Below are positions 26,517-36,283 of a DNA stretch of 50,511 bases, one piece after another. Where the stretch lies: NCBI GenBank assembly GCA_947374535.1, contig CANCCJ010000011.1:1-50511 (forward strand), read 5' to 3'. The notes beneath the pieces are model-generated. The model had not been told where the DNA came from. It made no database searches and saw only the letters and a program-made list of their open reading frames with translations. The first letter of the stretch is position 1. Each line of letters begins with the position of its first letter. Made by a program: the position numbers and the translations under genes. The stretch is from Comamonadaceae bacterium. GTDB taxonomy: Bacteria; Pseudomonadota; Gammaproteobacteria; Burkholderiales; Burkholderiaceae.

Positions 26517-28247
26517 ATGACTCTCAAAATTTGTGTTGCTCAGTTGAATTTCGTGGTGGGCGACATGGCGGGTAACGCCCAAAAAATTATCAATTGCGCC
26601 ATCACGGCTTACCAAGGGGGTGCCCGCTTGGTGCTCACGCCCGAGCTGTCGCTGTGTGGTTACGCCGCCGAAGATTTGTTTCTGCGACCCTCGTTCATCC
26701 GAGCTTGTGATGATGCCTTGAAAACGTTGTCCGCTGCTTTGAGCGGGTTAAAGGGCTTGCATGTGGTGGTGGGCCACCCATCTGGCAGTGACGAGCGTAC
26801 ACGTTCGGTGTCGGTACAGCGCCGCTTCAACATGGCCAGCGTGGTGTGTGAGGGGCGTGTGGTCGCCTCGTATGCCAAGCGCGAATTGCCCAATTACCAA
26901 GTGTTTGATGAACGCCGCTATTTCGTGGCAGGCGATCAAGCTTGCGTGTTTGAGGTCGAGGGCGTCAAGGTCGGGTTGCTGATTTGCGAAGACGCCTGGT
27001 TTGATGCGCCGGCGCTGGATGCCAAAGCAGCAGGTGCGGAGCTGCTGGCCGTGATCAACGCCTCGCCTTTTCACGTGGGCAAGGGCGACGAGCGCGAGCA
27101 GGCCATGCGTGGCCGAGTGCAAGCCACGGGTTTGCCATTGATCTATGCGCATTTGGTGGGCGGCCAAGACGAGGTGGTGTTTGAAGGCCGCTCGTTTGCG
27201 CTCAATGCCGATGGCGCTTTGGCTGGCCGTGCGCCTAGTTTTGTGGTGGCGTCTTTTACGGTGGATGTGGCGCGAGGTGACGATGCGCCACAGTGGCAAG
27301 GCGCTGCGCGTGTGCAGGCCACACAAAGTGTGTCGAACCGATCTCCCGTCAAGCTTCATCTGTCGGGTGAAGTTGCTGACGACGGCTCGCTCGAAGCTGA
27401 CCTGTGGCACGCCCTTGTCTTGGGGGTGCGTGACTACATCAGCAAAAACGGTTTTCCTGGCGCGCTATTGGGCTTGTCGGGGGGCATTGATTCAGCCTTG
27501 GTGTTGGCGATTGCCGTCGATGCGCTTGGCGCCGACAAGGTGCGCACGGTGATGATGCCTTCGCCCTACACCGCCGAAATCAGCTGGGTCGATGCGCGTG
27601 ACATGGCCAAGCGCTTGGGTGTGCGTTACGACGAAGTGTCCATCGTGCCGGAGTTTGAGGCGTTCTTGGGCTCACTCAAGACTGACTTTGAAGGCACGCC
27701 GCTAGACGCCACTGAAGAAAACATTCAAGCCCGCATTCGTGGCACTTTGCTCATGGCGTTGTCTAACAAGTTCGGCTCCATTGTGCTGACCACGGGCAAC
27801 AAGAGCGAGATGGCGACGGGCTACTGCACGTTGTACGGTGACATGGCCGGTGGTTTTGCGGTGATCAAAGACGTGGCCAAGACCTTGGTGTTCAAGCTGG
27901 CACGCTGGCGCAATGCCCATGACCCGTATGGGACGGGGGCTGAGCCGATCCCTGATCGCATCATCACGCGTCCGCCCAGTGCTGAGCTGCGTCCAGACCA
28001 AACCGACCAAGACAGCTTGCCGCCGTATGAAGTGCTGGATGAAATCGTTTCGCGCTTCATGGAGAACGACCAAAGCTCGGAGGAGATCATGGCGGCAGGC
28101 TTTTCGCGTGCCGATGTGGAGAAGGTGACCCGTTTGATTCGCATCAATGAGTACAAACGCCGTCAATCCCCAGTGGGCGTTCGTGTCACTCATCGTAGTT
28201 TTGGTAAAGATTGGCGTTATCCTATAACCAATAAATTTCGTGCCTGA
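26517..28247 (+). CDS. nadE: Glutamine-dependent NAD+ synthetase
   Basis: A 576-residue two-domain enzyme that makes NAD+ from deamido-NAD, ATP and glutamine. The N-terminal nitrilase-type glutaminase (about 1-260) has the Glu in T-P-E-L-S-L-C-G-Y, the Lys in A-K-R-E-L-P-N-Y and the Cys in L-L-I-C-E-D-A-W. The C-terminal synthetase has the ATP loop L-S-G-G-I-D-S-A-L and T-G-N-K-S-E-M-A-T-G-Y. ATG 26517 is chosen over a TTG at 26496. It is followed 37 bp later by a PII gene; in Azospirillum and related bacteria PII proteins are reported to control this type of NadE, so the neighbours may interact. Confidence 0.95.
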   Translation: MTLKICVAQLNFVVGDMAGNAQKIINCAITAYQGGARLVLTPELSLCGYAAEDLFLRPSFIRACDDALKTLSAALSGLKGLHVVVGHPSGSDERTRSVSVQRRFNMASVVCEGRVVASYAKRELPNYQVFDERRYFVAGDQACVFEVEGVKVGLLICEDAWFDAPALDAKAAGAELLAVINASPFHVGKGDEREQAMRGRVQATGLPLIYAHLVGGQDEVVFEGRSFALNADGALAGRAPSFVVASFTVDVARGDDAPQWQGAARVQATQSVSNRSPVKLHLSGEVADDGSLEADLWHALVLGVRDYISKNGFPGALLGLSGGIDSALVLAIAVDALGADKVRTVMMPSPYTAEISWVDARDMAKRLGVRYDEVSIVPEFEAFLGSLKTDFEGTPLDATEENIQARIRGTLLMALSNKFGSIVLTTGNKSEMATGYCTLYGDMAGGFAVIKDVAKTLVFKLARWRNAHDPYGTGAEPIPDRIITRPPSAELRPDQTDQDSLPPYEVLDEIVSRFMENDQSSEEIMAAGFSRADVEKVTRLIRINEYKRRQSPVGVRVTHRSFGKDWRYPITNKFRA

Positions 28248-28266
28248 ACACAGGTCTTTCCATTGA

Positions 28267-28623
<357 letters not shown>

Positions 28624-28640
28624 TTTCTTACCTCAAACGT

Positions 28641-28675
28641 AAAAGCCGCAGCCTGTGATGGGCTGCGGCTTTTTT
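28641..28675. terminator. Terminator after PII gene, possibly bidirectional
   Basis: A 13-bp stem, AAAAGCCGCAGCC paired with GGGCTGCGGCTTTT, ends in a T run; A bases on the other side would also serve the convergent LOG-family gene that stops at 28688. Confidence 0.85.
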
Positions 28676-28687
28676 GTATTTGGTTAT

Positions 28688-29275
28688 TTACAGTTCAGCC
28701 AAAATGGGTTCTGGTGTGAAGCCTGCTGCTTGCACCAGTTCTTGCAACAAAGCCACGGGCTCTGAGCCGCTGCGAATCAAATCCATCTGCCAATCATTCA
28801 AGAAGCCTTGGCTCACGCTGTTTTTCGCAAATTCCAGCAAGCCGTCGTAATAGCCTTGGGTGTTGAGCAGACCAATGGGTTTGTCGTGGTAGCCGAGCTG
28901 GCGCCAGGTCCACACTTCGAAAAATTCTTCAAAGGTGCCAATGCCGCCCGGTAAAGCCAAGAACACATCAGCACGCTCGGCCATCAGGTGTTTGCGCTCG
29001 TGCATGGTGTCGACCACATGCAGCTCGGTGCATGCGGTGCGCGTGTTTTCTTTGGTTTGGAGTGCTTTGGGAATGATGCCCACCACGCGTCCCCCTGCAT
29101 CGGCCGTGGCTTGTGCGACCAAGCCCATCAAGCCGTTGTTACCACCACCGTAGACCAGTTGGCCATTGTGTTGCCCAATCCATGTGCCGACTTCGCGGGC
29201 GACATCGGCATAGGCGGGCAGGGCGCCGTTGCGCGAACCGCAATAGACGCAAACAGTAAATGCAGGTGTGTTCAT
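28688..29275 (-). CDS. LOG-family protein (nucleotide 5'-monophosphate phosphoribohydrolase type)
   Basis: A 195-residue Rossmann-like protein of the LOG family, whose members release bases (cytokinins in plants and some bacteria) from nucleoside monophosphates. The defining P-G-G-I-G-T-F-E-E motif is at about residues 104-112, with G-G-G-N-N-G-L-M-G and E-R-K-H-L-M around it. Older annotations call it lysine decarboxylase-like. ATG 29275 fits the family start (C-V-Y-C-G-S-R-N-G). It is the last gene of a minus-strand run that begins with a sigma factor. Actual substrate unknown. Confidence 0.88.
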   Translation of the reverse strand: MNTPAFTVCVYCGSRNGALPAYADVAREVGTWIGQHNGQLVYGGGNNGLMGLVAQATADAGGRVVGIIPKALQTKENTRTACTELHVVDTMHERKHLMAERADVFLALPGGIGTFEEFFEVWTWRQLGYHDKPIGLLNTQGYYDGLLEFAKNSVSQGFLNDWQMDLIRSGSEPVALLQELVQAAGFTPEPILAEL

Positions 29276-29282
29276 GTTCGTT

Positions 29283-29666
29283 TCAGGCGTTGAATAGTTT
29301 GGCGTAGAGGGCGGCAGCCCAAACGGCAATGCAGAGAAGCAAACTCAACAACACGGCAGCACTTCCCGTGTCTTTGGCGCGTTTGGCTAGCGCGTGCCAT
29401 TCGGGGCCGATGCGGTCAATGGCAGATTCAATGCCGGTGTTGAGCAACTCAACGACCATGACCAGCACCACGGTGCCAGCCAGCAGCGCTGTTTCAAGCC
29501 AAGTGTGACCCACGTAGAACGCCAGTGGGATCAAGATGAACGAGCCGATGGCTTCTTGTCGAAAGGCTTTTTCGTACCAAGCCGCTTTCAAACCGCTGAG
29601 GGAGTAGCCGAAGGCGTGCCATACGCGGTTCAAGCCAGTTCTGTGTTTTTGTGGATTTGCACTCAT
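29283..29666 (-). CDS. dgkA: Diacylglycerol kinase
   Basis: A 127-residue inner-membrane kinase that phosphorylates diacylglycerol for phospholipid recycling. It has the amphipathic N-terminal helix, three hydrophobic segments and the signature V-E-L-L-N-T-G-I-E-S-A-I-D-R, followed by A-K-D-T-G-S-A-A-V containing the conserved second catalytic region. Length is normal. It is seven bases upstream of the LOG-family gene and 24 bp after the RDD gene, so part of the same run. Confidence 0.94.
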   Translation of the reverse strand: MSANPQKHRTGLNRVWHAFGYSLSGLKAAWYEKAFRQEAIGSFILIPLAFYVGHTWLETALLAGTVVLVMVVELLNTGIESAIDRIGPEWHALAKRAKDTGSAAVLLSLLLCIAVWAAALYAKLFNA

Positions 29667-29690
29667 GCGCTCAACTGTAATGGCTGAATG

Positions 29691-30185
29691 TCAGCGGCTG
29701 AGCGGCTCAGAGCTGATCAAGCGCGTACCAGCGATGGCATCGTGCCAAAACTGTCGTTGCGGATGAAACCGACTCAACAGCGCCCACACTGCGACCCAGC
29801 CCGTAAACAACACCGCTATTTCGCCGCCAGACAGGTTGAGGGGCGCAAGCACAGCCAAAGGGGGAATGAACCAAACCCAGCTGACCAAATAACGCAAGAA
29901 GGCACGTTGTTGGGTGATGGCTTGGCCTGCGGTGTCAACCACACGTATGTGCCAAGTTTTCATGGCTAAGGTTTGACCCTTGTGGCCGAACCATGTGAAG
30001 TAAATGCCAATTACCAAAAACAAAAAAGCTTGCAGTCCGTGACGGTTGTCTAGCGCGTGACGCGATTGACTGAGTGTGCTGAACAAGTAGCCAGAGATGA
30101 ACAACACACCGAACAGAAGCAGACCTTCGTAGGCCCAGCAGGCCATGCGGCGAGGCAGGCTAGGGGTCATCACATCCGAAGTCAT
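29691..30185 (-). CDS. RDD-family membrane protein
   Basis: A 164-residue protein with about four hydrophobic segments and the RDD layout: P-R-R-M-A-C-W-A-Y-E at the start, F-T-W-F-G-H-K-G-Q-T-L-A-M-K-T-W-H-I-R-V-V in the middle and a W-H-D-x-x-x-G-T-R-L near the end. The canonical R-x-x-D-x-x-x-D is only partly kept (A-R-R-x-x-C-W-x-Y-E). Some RDD proteins are Na+/H+ exchangers, most are unknown. Its ATG overlaps the stop of the DUF3106 gene, which ties it to the sigma-factor cluster. Confidence 0.8.
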   Translation of the reverse strand: MTSDVMTPSLPRRMACWAYEGLLLFGVLFISGYLFSTLSQSRHALDNRHGLQAFLFLVIGIYFTWFGHKGQTLAMKTWHIRVVDTAGQAITQQRAFLRYLVSWVWFIPPLAVLAPLNLSGGEIAVLFTGWVAVWALLSRFHPQRQFWHDAIAGTRLISSEPLSR

Positions 30186-30847
30186 TGAGGCGTGGCCGTG
30201 CTTTCGCTCGCAGGAAGCACAGGGGCGCTGGTGGTGTTGAGCTGATTGGGTAAAAGCGTAGCCGGTGCCGCTTGATCTGTGGCGATACGAGGCGATGCTT
30301 TGTTGGTGCTAGCCGTCGGCGGTGTGGTCAGCTTGTTGGGTGCCACAGGTTTGACGGCTGGGGCTGCTCCTACAACGGGCTTGTTTTGCTGTGCAGCGAG
30401 TTTTTGCTTGGCTTCAGGTGAGAGGGCTTGATAAGCCTCCCATTTGGCTTTTTTGTCTTCTTGCAGCAACTGCTGGGCGTCTGCGTAATTGAAGCGCGCC
30501 GCGGTGCGTTGTTGAGCGCTAAGTGCTGCCCATTCGCGCATGCGGCTTTGTACCGTCGCTTGCTCTTCGGCAGACAGCTGGCCAAAGTTTTGAGAAATGG
30601 CCAACCACTTGCGCTTGTGTGGCTCGTTCATCGTGGGCCACTGTTGAGCCAGAGGCGACAGCGCTTGTTGCTGTGACTCTGTCAAGTCCATCCAAAGTGG
30701 ACGGCCTGGCAAGCTAGGTGCCGATTTGGGGGCTGTGAGTGACGGCGTTTGGGCGCTGACCCACCCGCCAGTAAAGCACGCCACGCCTGTCAACAACAAT
30801 TGGGCTGTGAATGTGGCCGAGATCAGGCGTGTCAAAAGCATAGGCAC
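30182..30847 (-). CDS. Exported DUF3106 protein
   Basis: A 221-residue protein with a signal peptide (about 1-30, ending A-Q) and then a helical domain of the DUF3106 type. It shows repeated short motifs of the kind L-T-x-x-Q-Q-x-A-L-x-P-L-x-x-x-W (about 55-140), with conserved Trp and Gln spacing that recalls the L-T-x-x-Q periplasmic stress proteins. The C-terminal 70 residues are low-complexity Pro/Ala/Thr. It lies between DUF3619 and RDD genes, two bases after the former, downstream of an ECF sigma gene. A periplasmic sensor or chaperone role is a guess. Confidence 0.75.
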   Translation of the reverse strand: MPMLLTRLISATFTAQLLLTGVACFTGGWVSAQTPSLTAPKSAPSLPGRPLWMDLTESQQQALSPLAQQWPTMNEPHKRKWLAISQNFGQLSAEEQATVQSRMREWAALSAQQRTAARFNYADAQQLLQEDKKAKWEAYQALSPEAKQKLAAQQNKPVVGAAPAVKPVAPNKLTTPPTASTNKASPRIATDQAAPATLLPNQLNTTSAPVLPASESTATPQ

Positions 30848-30849
30848 GT

Positions 30850-31287
30850 TTATTCTTTTGGTTCGCTGGAAATGACAGGGTTCTTCAAAAATTGAAGGAA
30901 CCCAGGGTCAGCGTAGGCGGCGGGTGGTAGGTCGTCGATGAGCAGGGCTGAGTCAACTTCGGCCAGTTCATTGGTCCGGTTGTCGTCCATGACGTTTTGA
31001 ATGATGGCCAAGCCAGCGACCAAGGCAATCAAAGGCAATAGGGATGCCAAGCGACTCCAGACATTGAGACCCTCGTCACCAAAGTTGAGCAATGCCGTGC
31101 CGTTTTGTTGCACCACAGCGGTGCTGGTTTGCAAACGGGTTTGTGGCTTCAAGCGGGCCGCCACGGCACGGGTTCGTGCGGCGCGCAAACGCTCAGAAAT
31201 GTCGTGGGGCAGTTCTAAATTGGCAGAATTCAGTCGGGCAGCAATGCGCATACCAAATTCATCTTGGGTTTTCGCAGTGTGTGTCAT
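30850..31287 (-). CDS. DUF3619 protein, one TM helix; candidate anti-sigma factor
   Basis: A 145-residue protein with an N-terminal soluble part of about 80 residues (D-E-F-G-M-R-I-A-A-R-L-N then R-L-R-A-A-R-x-R-A-V-A), one membrane helix at about 83-100 and an acidic C-terminus. Its ATG overlaps the sigma factor stop (ATGA). The layout - cytoplasmic domain, one helix, short outer tail, right after an ECF sigma gene - is that of many anti-sigma factors. That role is inferred only from context and topology; the family itself is DUF3619. Confidence 0.75.
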   Translation of the reverse strand: MTHTAKTQDEFGMRIAARLNSANLELPHDISERLRAARTRAVAARLKPQTRLQTSTAVVQQNGTALLNFGDEGLNVWSRLASLLPLIALVAGLAIIQNVMDDNRTNELAEVDSALLIDDLPPAAYADPGFLQFLKNPVISSEPKE

Positions 31288-31943
31288 GGTTGAATTCCTT
31301 TTTGTTTGAGCGCCTTACTGAGCGCCAGAACAGCTCGAGAGCAATGTGTCTTGACGCTTCCTTCTGAGCAACCCATGGCTGCAGCAGTCTCAGAAACATC
31401 TAAGTCTTCCCAATAACGCAGCAGGAAGGCTTCGCGTTGACGCGCTGGCAAATTTTGTATTTCTTCTTCAATGTCGTGGACTTTTGCGATGCTGGCGAAA
31501 TTGTCCTCGGCACTTTGCGTGATTTGGGAGTCGTTGTCGAGGGCGAGCGACTCAAGTAAGTCAAATTCACCTTCTTCTTTGTTGGAATCGAAGTCGCTGA
31601 AGTTGCTGAACAGCGCTTTACGAGTTTTATTGCGTCTAAACCAGTCGAGCGTTGTGTTTGACAAAATTCGGTGGAACAGCATGGGCAGCTCGGCGGCAGG
31701 CTTGTCACCGTAATGCTCGGCGAGCTTCATCATGCTGTCTTGAACGATGTCGAGGGCCGCTTCATCATCACGAACGTGATACACCGAACGTTTGAAGGCT
31801 CGTTTCTCTGCGCTTTTGAGGAAATCTGACAGTTCTTGTTCGGTGGCCACTGACGATGGGTCCAAGTTGAATCGGGCGCGATTATGGCACTCAGGGCGGC
31901 TTTTCGCGTGTGCAAGGCTGAATTGTGTTTGGGTTGATGCCAT
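31284..31943 (-). CDS. RNA polymerase sigma factor, ECF (sigma-70 family)
   Basis: A 219-residue sigma factor. Sigma-2 lies at about 30-100 (A-F-K-R-S-V-Y-H-V-R-D-D-E-A-A-L-D-I-V-Q-D-S-M-M-K-L) and sigma-4 at about 155-215 (L-P-A-R-Q-R-E-A-F-L-L-R-Y-W-E-D-L-D-V-S-E-T-A-A-A-M-G-C-S-E-G-S-V-K-T-H). The linker between them is long and very acidic. ATG 31943 was chosen as it gives the family length; the frame is open further upstream to 32090 with no family character. It heads the run sigma-DUF3619-DUF3106-RDD-dgkA-LOG and is divergent from ilvB. Its target promoters are unknown. Confidence 0.85.
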   Translation of the reverse strand: MASTQTQFSLAHAKSRPECHNRARFNLDPSSVATEQELSDFLKSAEKRAFKRSVYHVRDDEAALDIVQDSMMKLAEHYGDKPAAELPMLFHRILSNTTLDWFRRNKTRKALFSNFSDFDSNKEEGEFDLLESLALDNDSQITQSAEDNFASIAKVHDIEEEIQNLPARQREAFLLRYWEDLDVSETAAAMGCSEGSVKTHCSRAVLALSKALKQKGIQP

Positions 31944-32110
31944 AATCCAAAGTTGCAATTCGACAAAAAAAGGCAAACGGGTCTGGGTCCGGCGCGAACA
32001 ATGCGCCCATGGCTGAAGGTCCAAAGTTTTGATGCAGCCCCATAAGGGTTCGCAAAAAAGCACCCAAGGTTTTTCGTTGACGAAATTCACTCAGGTTAAA
32101 AGGTACAAAA

Positions 32111-33883
32111 ATGGAAAATACAAAGTCGGAATCACACTCCGCAACTGCCCCTGGCGGTCACACGCAAGAACTGATGGGCGCTGAGATCCTCGTGAAGGCG
32201 CTGCAAGCTGAAAACGTCAAGCACATCTGGGGCTATCCCGGCGGCTCAGTTCTCTACATTTACGACGCGCTTTACAACCAAAATACGATTCAACACGTGT
32301 TGGTTCGCCACGAGCAAGCAGCCGTTCATGCAGCTGACGGCTATGCCCGTGCAACCGGGGATGTGGGTGTGGCCTTGGTCACGTCTGGCCCCGGTGCCAC
32401 CAACGCTGTGACCGGCATTGCGACCGCCTACATGGACAGCATTCCGATGGTGATCATCACCGGTCAAGTGCCCACACACGCGATTGGTTTGGATGCCTTC
32501 CAAGAGTGCGACACCATTGGTATCACACGGCCCATCGTCAAACACAATTTCTTGGTCAAAGACGTTCGCGACTTGGCTTTGACGATGAAAAAAGCGTTCC
32601 ACATCGCACGCAGCGGCCGTCCTGGCCCTGTGGTGGTGGACATCCCAAAAGATGTGTCGTTCAAGAAGACCGCTTACGAAGGCTACCCAGCCGAAGTGCA
32701 AATGCGTTCGTACAACCCCGTGCGCAAGGGCCACGGCGGCCAAATCCGCAAGGCTTTGCAATTGTTGATGGCGGCCAAGCGCCCCTACATTTACACCGGT
32801 GGTGGTGTGTTGCTGAGCAATGCCTCGCAAGAGTTGCGTACCTTGGTGGACATGTTGGGTTACCCCGTGACCAATACGCTGATGGGCCTGGGCGCCTATC
32901 CTGCAAGCGCGCCTAAGTTCTTGGGCATGTTGGGCATGCACGGCACGATTGAGGCCAACAATGCCATGCAAAACTGCGACGTTTTGTTGGCCGTTGGCGC
33001 CCGTTTTGACGACCGCGTGATTGGTAACCCCAAGCACTTCGCGCAAAACGAACGCAAGATCATTCACATCGACATCGATCCATCGAGCATTTCTAAGCGC
33101 GTGAAGGTTGATATTCCCATTGTGGGTGACGTCAAAGACGTGTTGGTCGAGATGATCGACATGATCAAAGAATCTGGCTTGAAGCCTGACGCTGGTGCCT
33201 TAAGCAGCTGGTGGGAAACCATCGAAGCTTGGCGCAAACGCGAATGCTTGAAGTACGACCGTGGCAATGGCGACGTCATCAAGCCACAGTACGTCATCGA
33301 GACGCTTCACAACATGACCAAGGGCACCGACACCTACATCACATCTGACGTGGGTCAGCATCAGATGTGGGCGGCGCAGTATTACGGCTTTGACGAACCA
33401 CGCCGCTGGATCAACTCAGGCGGCTTGGGCACCATGGGCGTGGGCATTCCTTACGCCATGGGCATCAAGCTGGCCAAGCCTGACAGCGAAGTGTTCTGTG
33501 TGACAGGCGAGGGCTCGGTGCAAATGTGTATCCAAGAACTCTCCACCTGCTTGCAATACAAGACGCCGATCAAAATCATGGCCTTGAACAACCGCTATCT
33601 GGGCATGGTGCGACAGTGGCAAGAAATTGAATACGAAGGCCGCTACAGCAGCAGCTACATGGACGCTTTGCCTGACTTTGTGAAGTTGGCTGAAGCCTAT
33701 GGCCATGTGGGCATGTTGATTGAGCGCCCTGAAGACGTTGAGCCTGCTTTGCGCGAAGCTCGCAAGCTCAAAGATCGCACGGTGTTCATGGACTTCCGGA
33801 CGGACCCCTCTGAAAACGTGTTCCCGATGGTCAAGGCCGGCAAGGGTATCACCGAAATGCTGCTTGGCAGCGAAGACCTGTGA
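32111..33883 (+). CDS. ilvB: Acetolactate synthase, large (catalytic) subunit
   Basis: A 590-residue thiamine-diphosphate enzyme, first step of valine/leucine/isoleucine synthesis. The catalytic Glu lies in V-R-H-E-Q-A-A-V-H-A-A-D-G-Y-A-R. The central FAD region and the C-terminal ThDP motif G-E-G-S-V-Q-M-C-I-Q-E-L-S-T then N-N-R-Y-L-G-M-V are intact. Symbol could equally be ilvI; the ilvN/H follows. It opens the ilvB-ilvN-ilvC set, divergent from the sigma factor gene with a gap of 167 bp that should hold the promoters; I see no leader peptide there. Confidence 0.96.
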   Translation: MENTKSESHSATAPGGHTQELMGAEILVKALQAENVKHIWGYPGGSVLYIYDALYNQNTIQHVLVRHEQAAVHAADGYARATGDVGVALVTSGPGATNAVTGIATAYMDSIPMVIITGQVPTHAIGLDAFQECDTIGITRPIVKHNFLVKDVRDLALTMKKAFHIARSGRPGPVVVDIPKDVSFKKTAYEGYPAEVQMRSYNPVRKGHGGQIRKALQLLMAAKRPYIYTGGGVLLSNASQELRTLVDMLGYPVTNTLMGLGAYPASAPKFLGMLGMHGTIEANNAMQNCDVLLAVGARFDDRVIGNPKHFAQNERKIIHIDIDPSSISKRVKVDIPIVGDVKDVLVEMIDMIKESGLKPDAGALSSWWETIEAWRKRECLKYDRGNGDVIKPQYVIETLHNMTKGTDTYITSDVGQHQMWAAQYYGFDEPRRWINSGGLGTMGVGIPYAMGIKLAKPDSEVFCVTGEGSVQMCIQELSTCLQYKTPIKIMALNNRYLGMVRQWQEIEYEGRYSSSYMDALPDFVKLAEAYGHVGMLIERPEDVEPALREARKLKDRTVFMDFRTDPSENVFPMVKAGKGITEMLLGSEDL

Positions 33884-33900
33884 ACGGGAAGGATGACACT

Positions 33901-34392
33901 ATGAAACACATCATTTCCCTGATGCTCGAAAACGAACCCGGCGCGCTGTCGCGTGTGGTCGGTTTGTTCTCAGCCCGCGGTTACAACATTGAGTCCCTGA
34001 CGGTGGCGCCTACCGAAGACGCCAGCTTGTCACGTATGACCATCCAAACGCATGGCTCAGACGAGGTGATTGAACAAATCACCAAACACTTGAATCGTTT
34101 GATTGAAGTCGTCAAAGTGGTCGATTTGACCGAAGGTGCCTACACCGAACGCGAGCTGATGCTTGTCAAAGTGCGCGCTGTAGGCAAAGAGCGCGAAGAG
34201 ATGAAGCGCATGGCCGATATCTTCCGTGGCCGCATCATTGATGTGACCGAGAAGAGCTACACCATTGAGTTGACGGGCGACCTTTCTAAGAACGACGCGT
34301 TCTTAGAAGCGATTGACCGCAGCGCAATTCTTGAAACCGTTCGCACAGGCGCTTGTGGCATTGGCCGCGGTGAGCGCATCTTGCGCGTTTAA
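33901..34392 (+). CDS. ilvN: Acetolactate synthase, small regulatory subunit
   Basis: A 163-residue regulatory subunit that gives valine feedback control to IlvB. It has the N-terminal ACT domain (H-I-I-S-L-M-L-E-N-E-P-G-A-L-S-R-V-V-G-L-F-S-A-R-G-Y-N-I) and the second ACT-like half ending G-R-G-E-R-I-L-R. ATG 33901 lies 17 bp after the ilvB stop. Names ilvN and ilvH are both used for this size. Operon with ilvB and probably ilvC. Confidence 0.95.
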   Translation: MKHIISLMLENEPGALSRVVGLFSARGYNIESLTVAPTEDASLSRMTIQTHGSDEVIEQITKHLNRLIEVVKVVDLTEGAYTERELMLVKVRAVGKEREEMKRMADIFRGRIIDVTEKSYTIELTGDLSKNDAFLEAIDRSAILETVRTGACGIGRGERILRV

Positions 34393-34421
34393 ATTCCAAC
34401 CCTTTTCAAAGTATTTTTTAG

Positions 34422-35447
<1,026 letters not shown>

Positions 35448-35478
35448 GCACTGAGCTGTTTGCCTTGAAAAAGGCAAC

Positions 35479-35524
35479 AAGGCGAACAACGGAGCTATTT
35501 CGCTTCGATGTTCGCCTTTTTGGT
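35479..35524 (+). terminator. Terminator of the ilv operon
   Basis: The arms AAGGCGAACA and TGTTCGCCTT, about 20 bases apart with a smaller hairpin in the loop, are followed by a T run. It lies 32 bp after the ilvC stop. Confidence 0.8.
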
Positions 35525-35526
35525 TT

Positions 35527-36216
35527 TTATGAACTTAAGGCGTGAGACACCCTAGGGCGGCTGACGTCGTAGCCAAACCAATTCGTTGATATCGCTTTGA
35601 AGCTTTCTTCCTTAACCATGCTTTGAACAGCCATGGACAAGCGTTGCTCCATGTCCTTTTGGCCCTTGGGTACAGCTAGGCCAATGCGAATAGACGATGT
35701 AAAAGGTACGCCAACTTTGAGTGGGAGTCCTTCTCTGTAAATGAAGTATTCGGCGATTAGGTTTTCTTCCAGCACAGCATCGAGTTTGCGCTCTGCCAAT
35801 GCGCGCAAAGCAACTTCGATGCGGTCAAAAGCATGCACCGACTTGCCCAAGGTGCCACGGGCCTGATCTTCGACACCCGTGTTGATTAAAACGCCCAGTT
35901 TTTTCCCAAGAAAATCGTCGAGGCTAAGCAAATCGCGATCATCGTCCTCGTGCAAAACACTCACCAATTGAATCGTTGCGTAAGGCTTCAAAAAATCGAA
36001 ATACCGACGGTTTTCCGGTGTCACCAATAATTGGTTTCCGATGAAGTCAATCTCGCCCTTTTGCATTTTCTGACGCAAGTTGGTCAAGGTATCAGCCACA
36101 GGCTGCATGTCTTGACCTAAAGTGTTCAGCAGGGGCCGTACCACTTCCACATCGAACCCGGTCAAACTACCGTCGTCTTGGATAAAACTGTAAGGCTGGT
36201 ACCCATATGACGGTCG
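35527..36216 (-). pseudogene. Remnant of a periplasmic amino-acid-binding protein (5'-truncated)
   Basis: The frame reads as a type II solute-binding protein for polar amino acids: Y-x-P-Y-S-F-I-Q-D-D-G-S-L-T-G-F-D-V-E near the front, G-x-K-L-G-V-L, L-A-E-R-K-L-D-A-V-L-E-E and F-G-Y-D-V at the end. It lacks a signal peptide: a stop (36217-36219) stands just before the first mature-protein strand, no other frame supplies a leader, and pssA starts divergently at 36284. The only starts are an internal TTG (36165) or ATG further in. No ABC permease or ATPase genes are near. A leaderless cytoplasmic protein is possible but unlikely. Confidence 0.75.
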
Positions 36217-36283
36217 TCATCTAAATGTCGGGGCTGTTTGACGTAGCGCTTACACTGTAGGCCTACTTTTCGGAGCCAGACGG

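Noticed and set aside
36165..36215. Rescue of the binding-protein gene by a frameshift to an upstream ATG
   Set aside because: The alternative frame gives no hydrophobic leader and soon diverges from the family.
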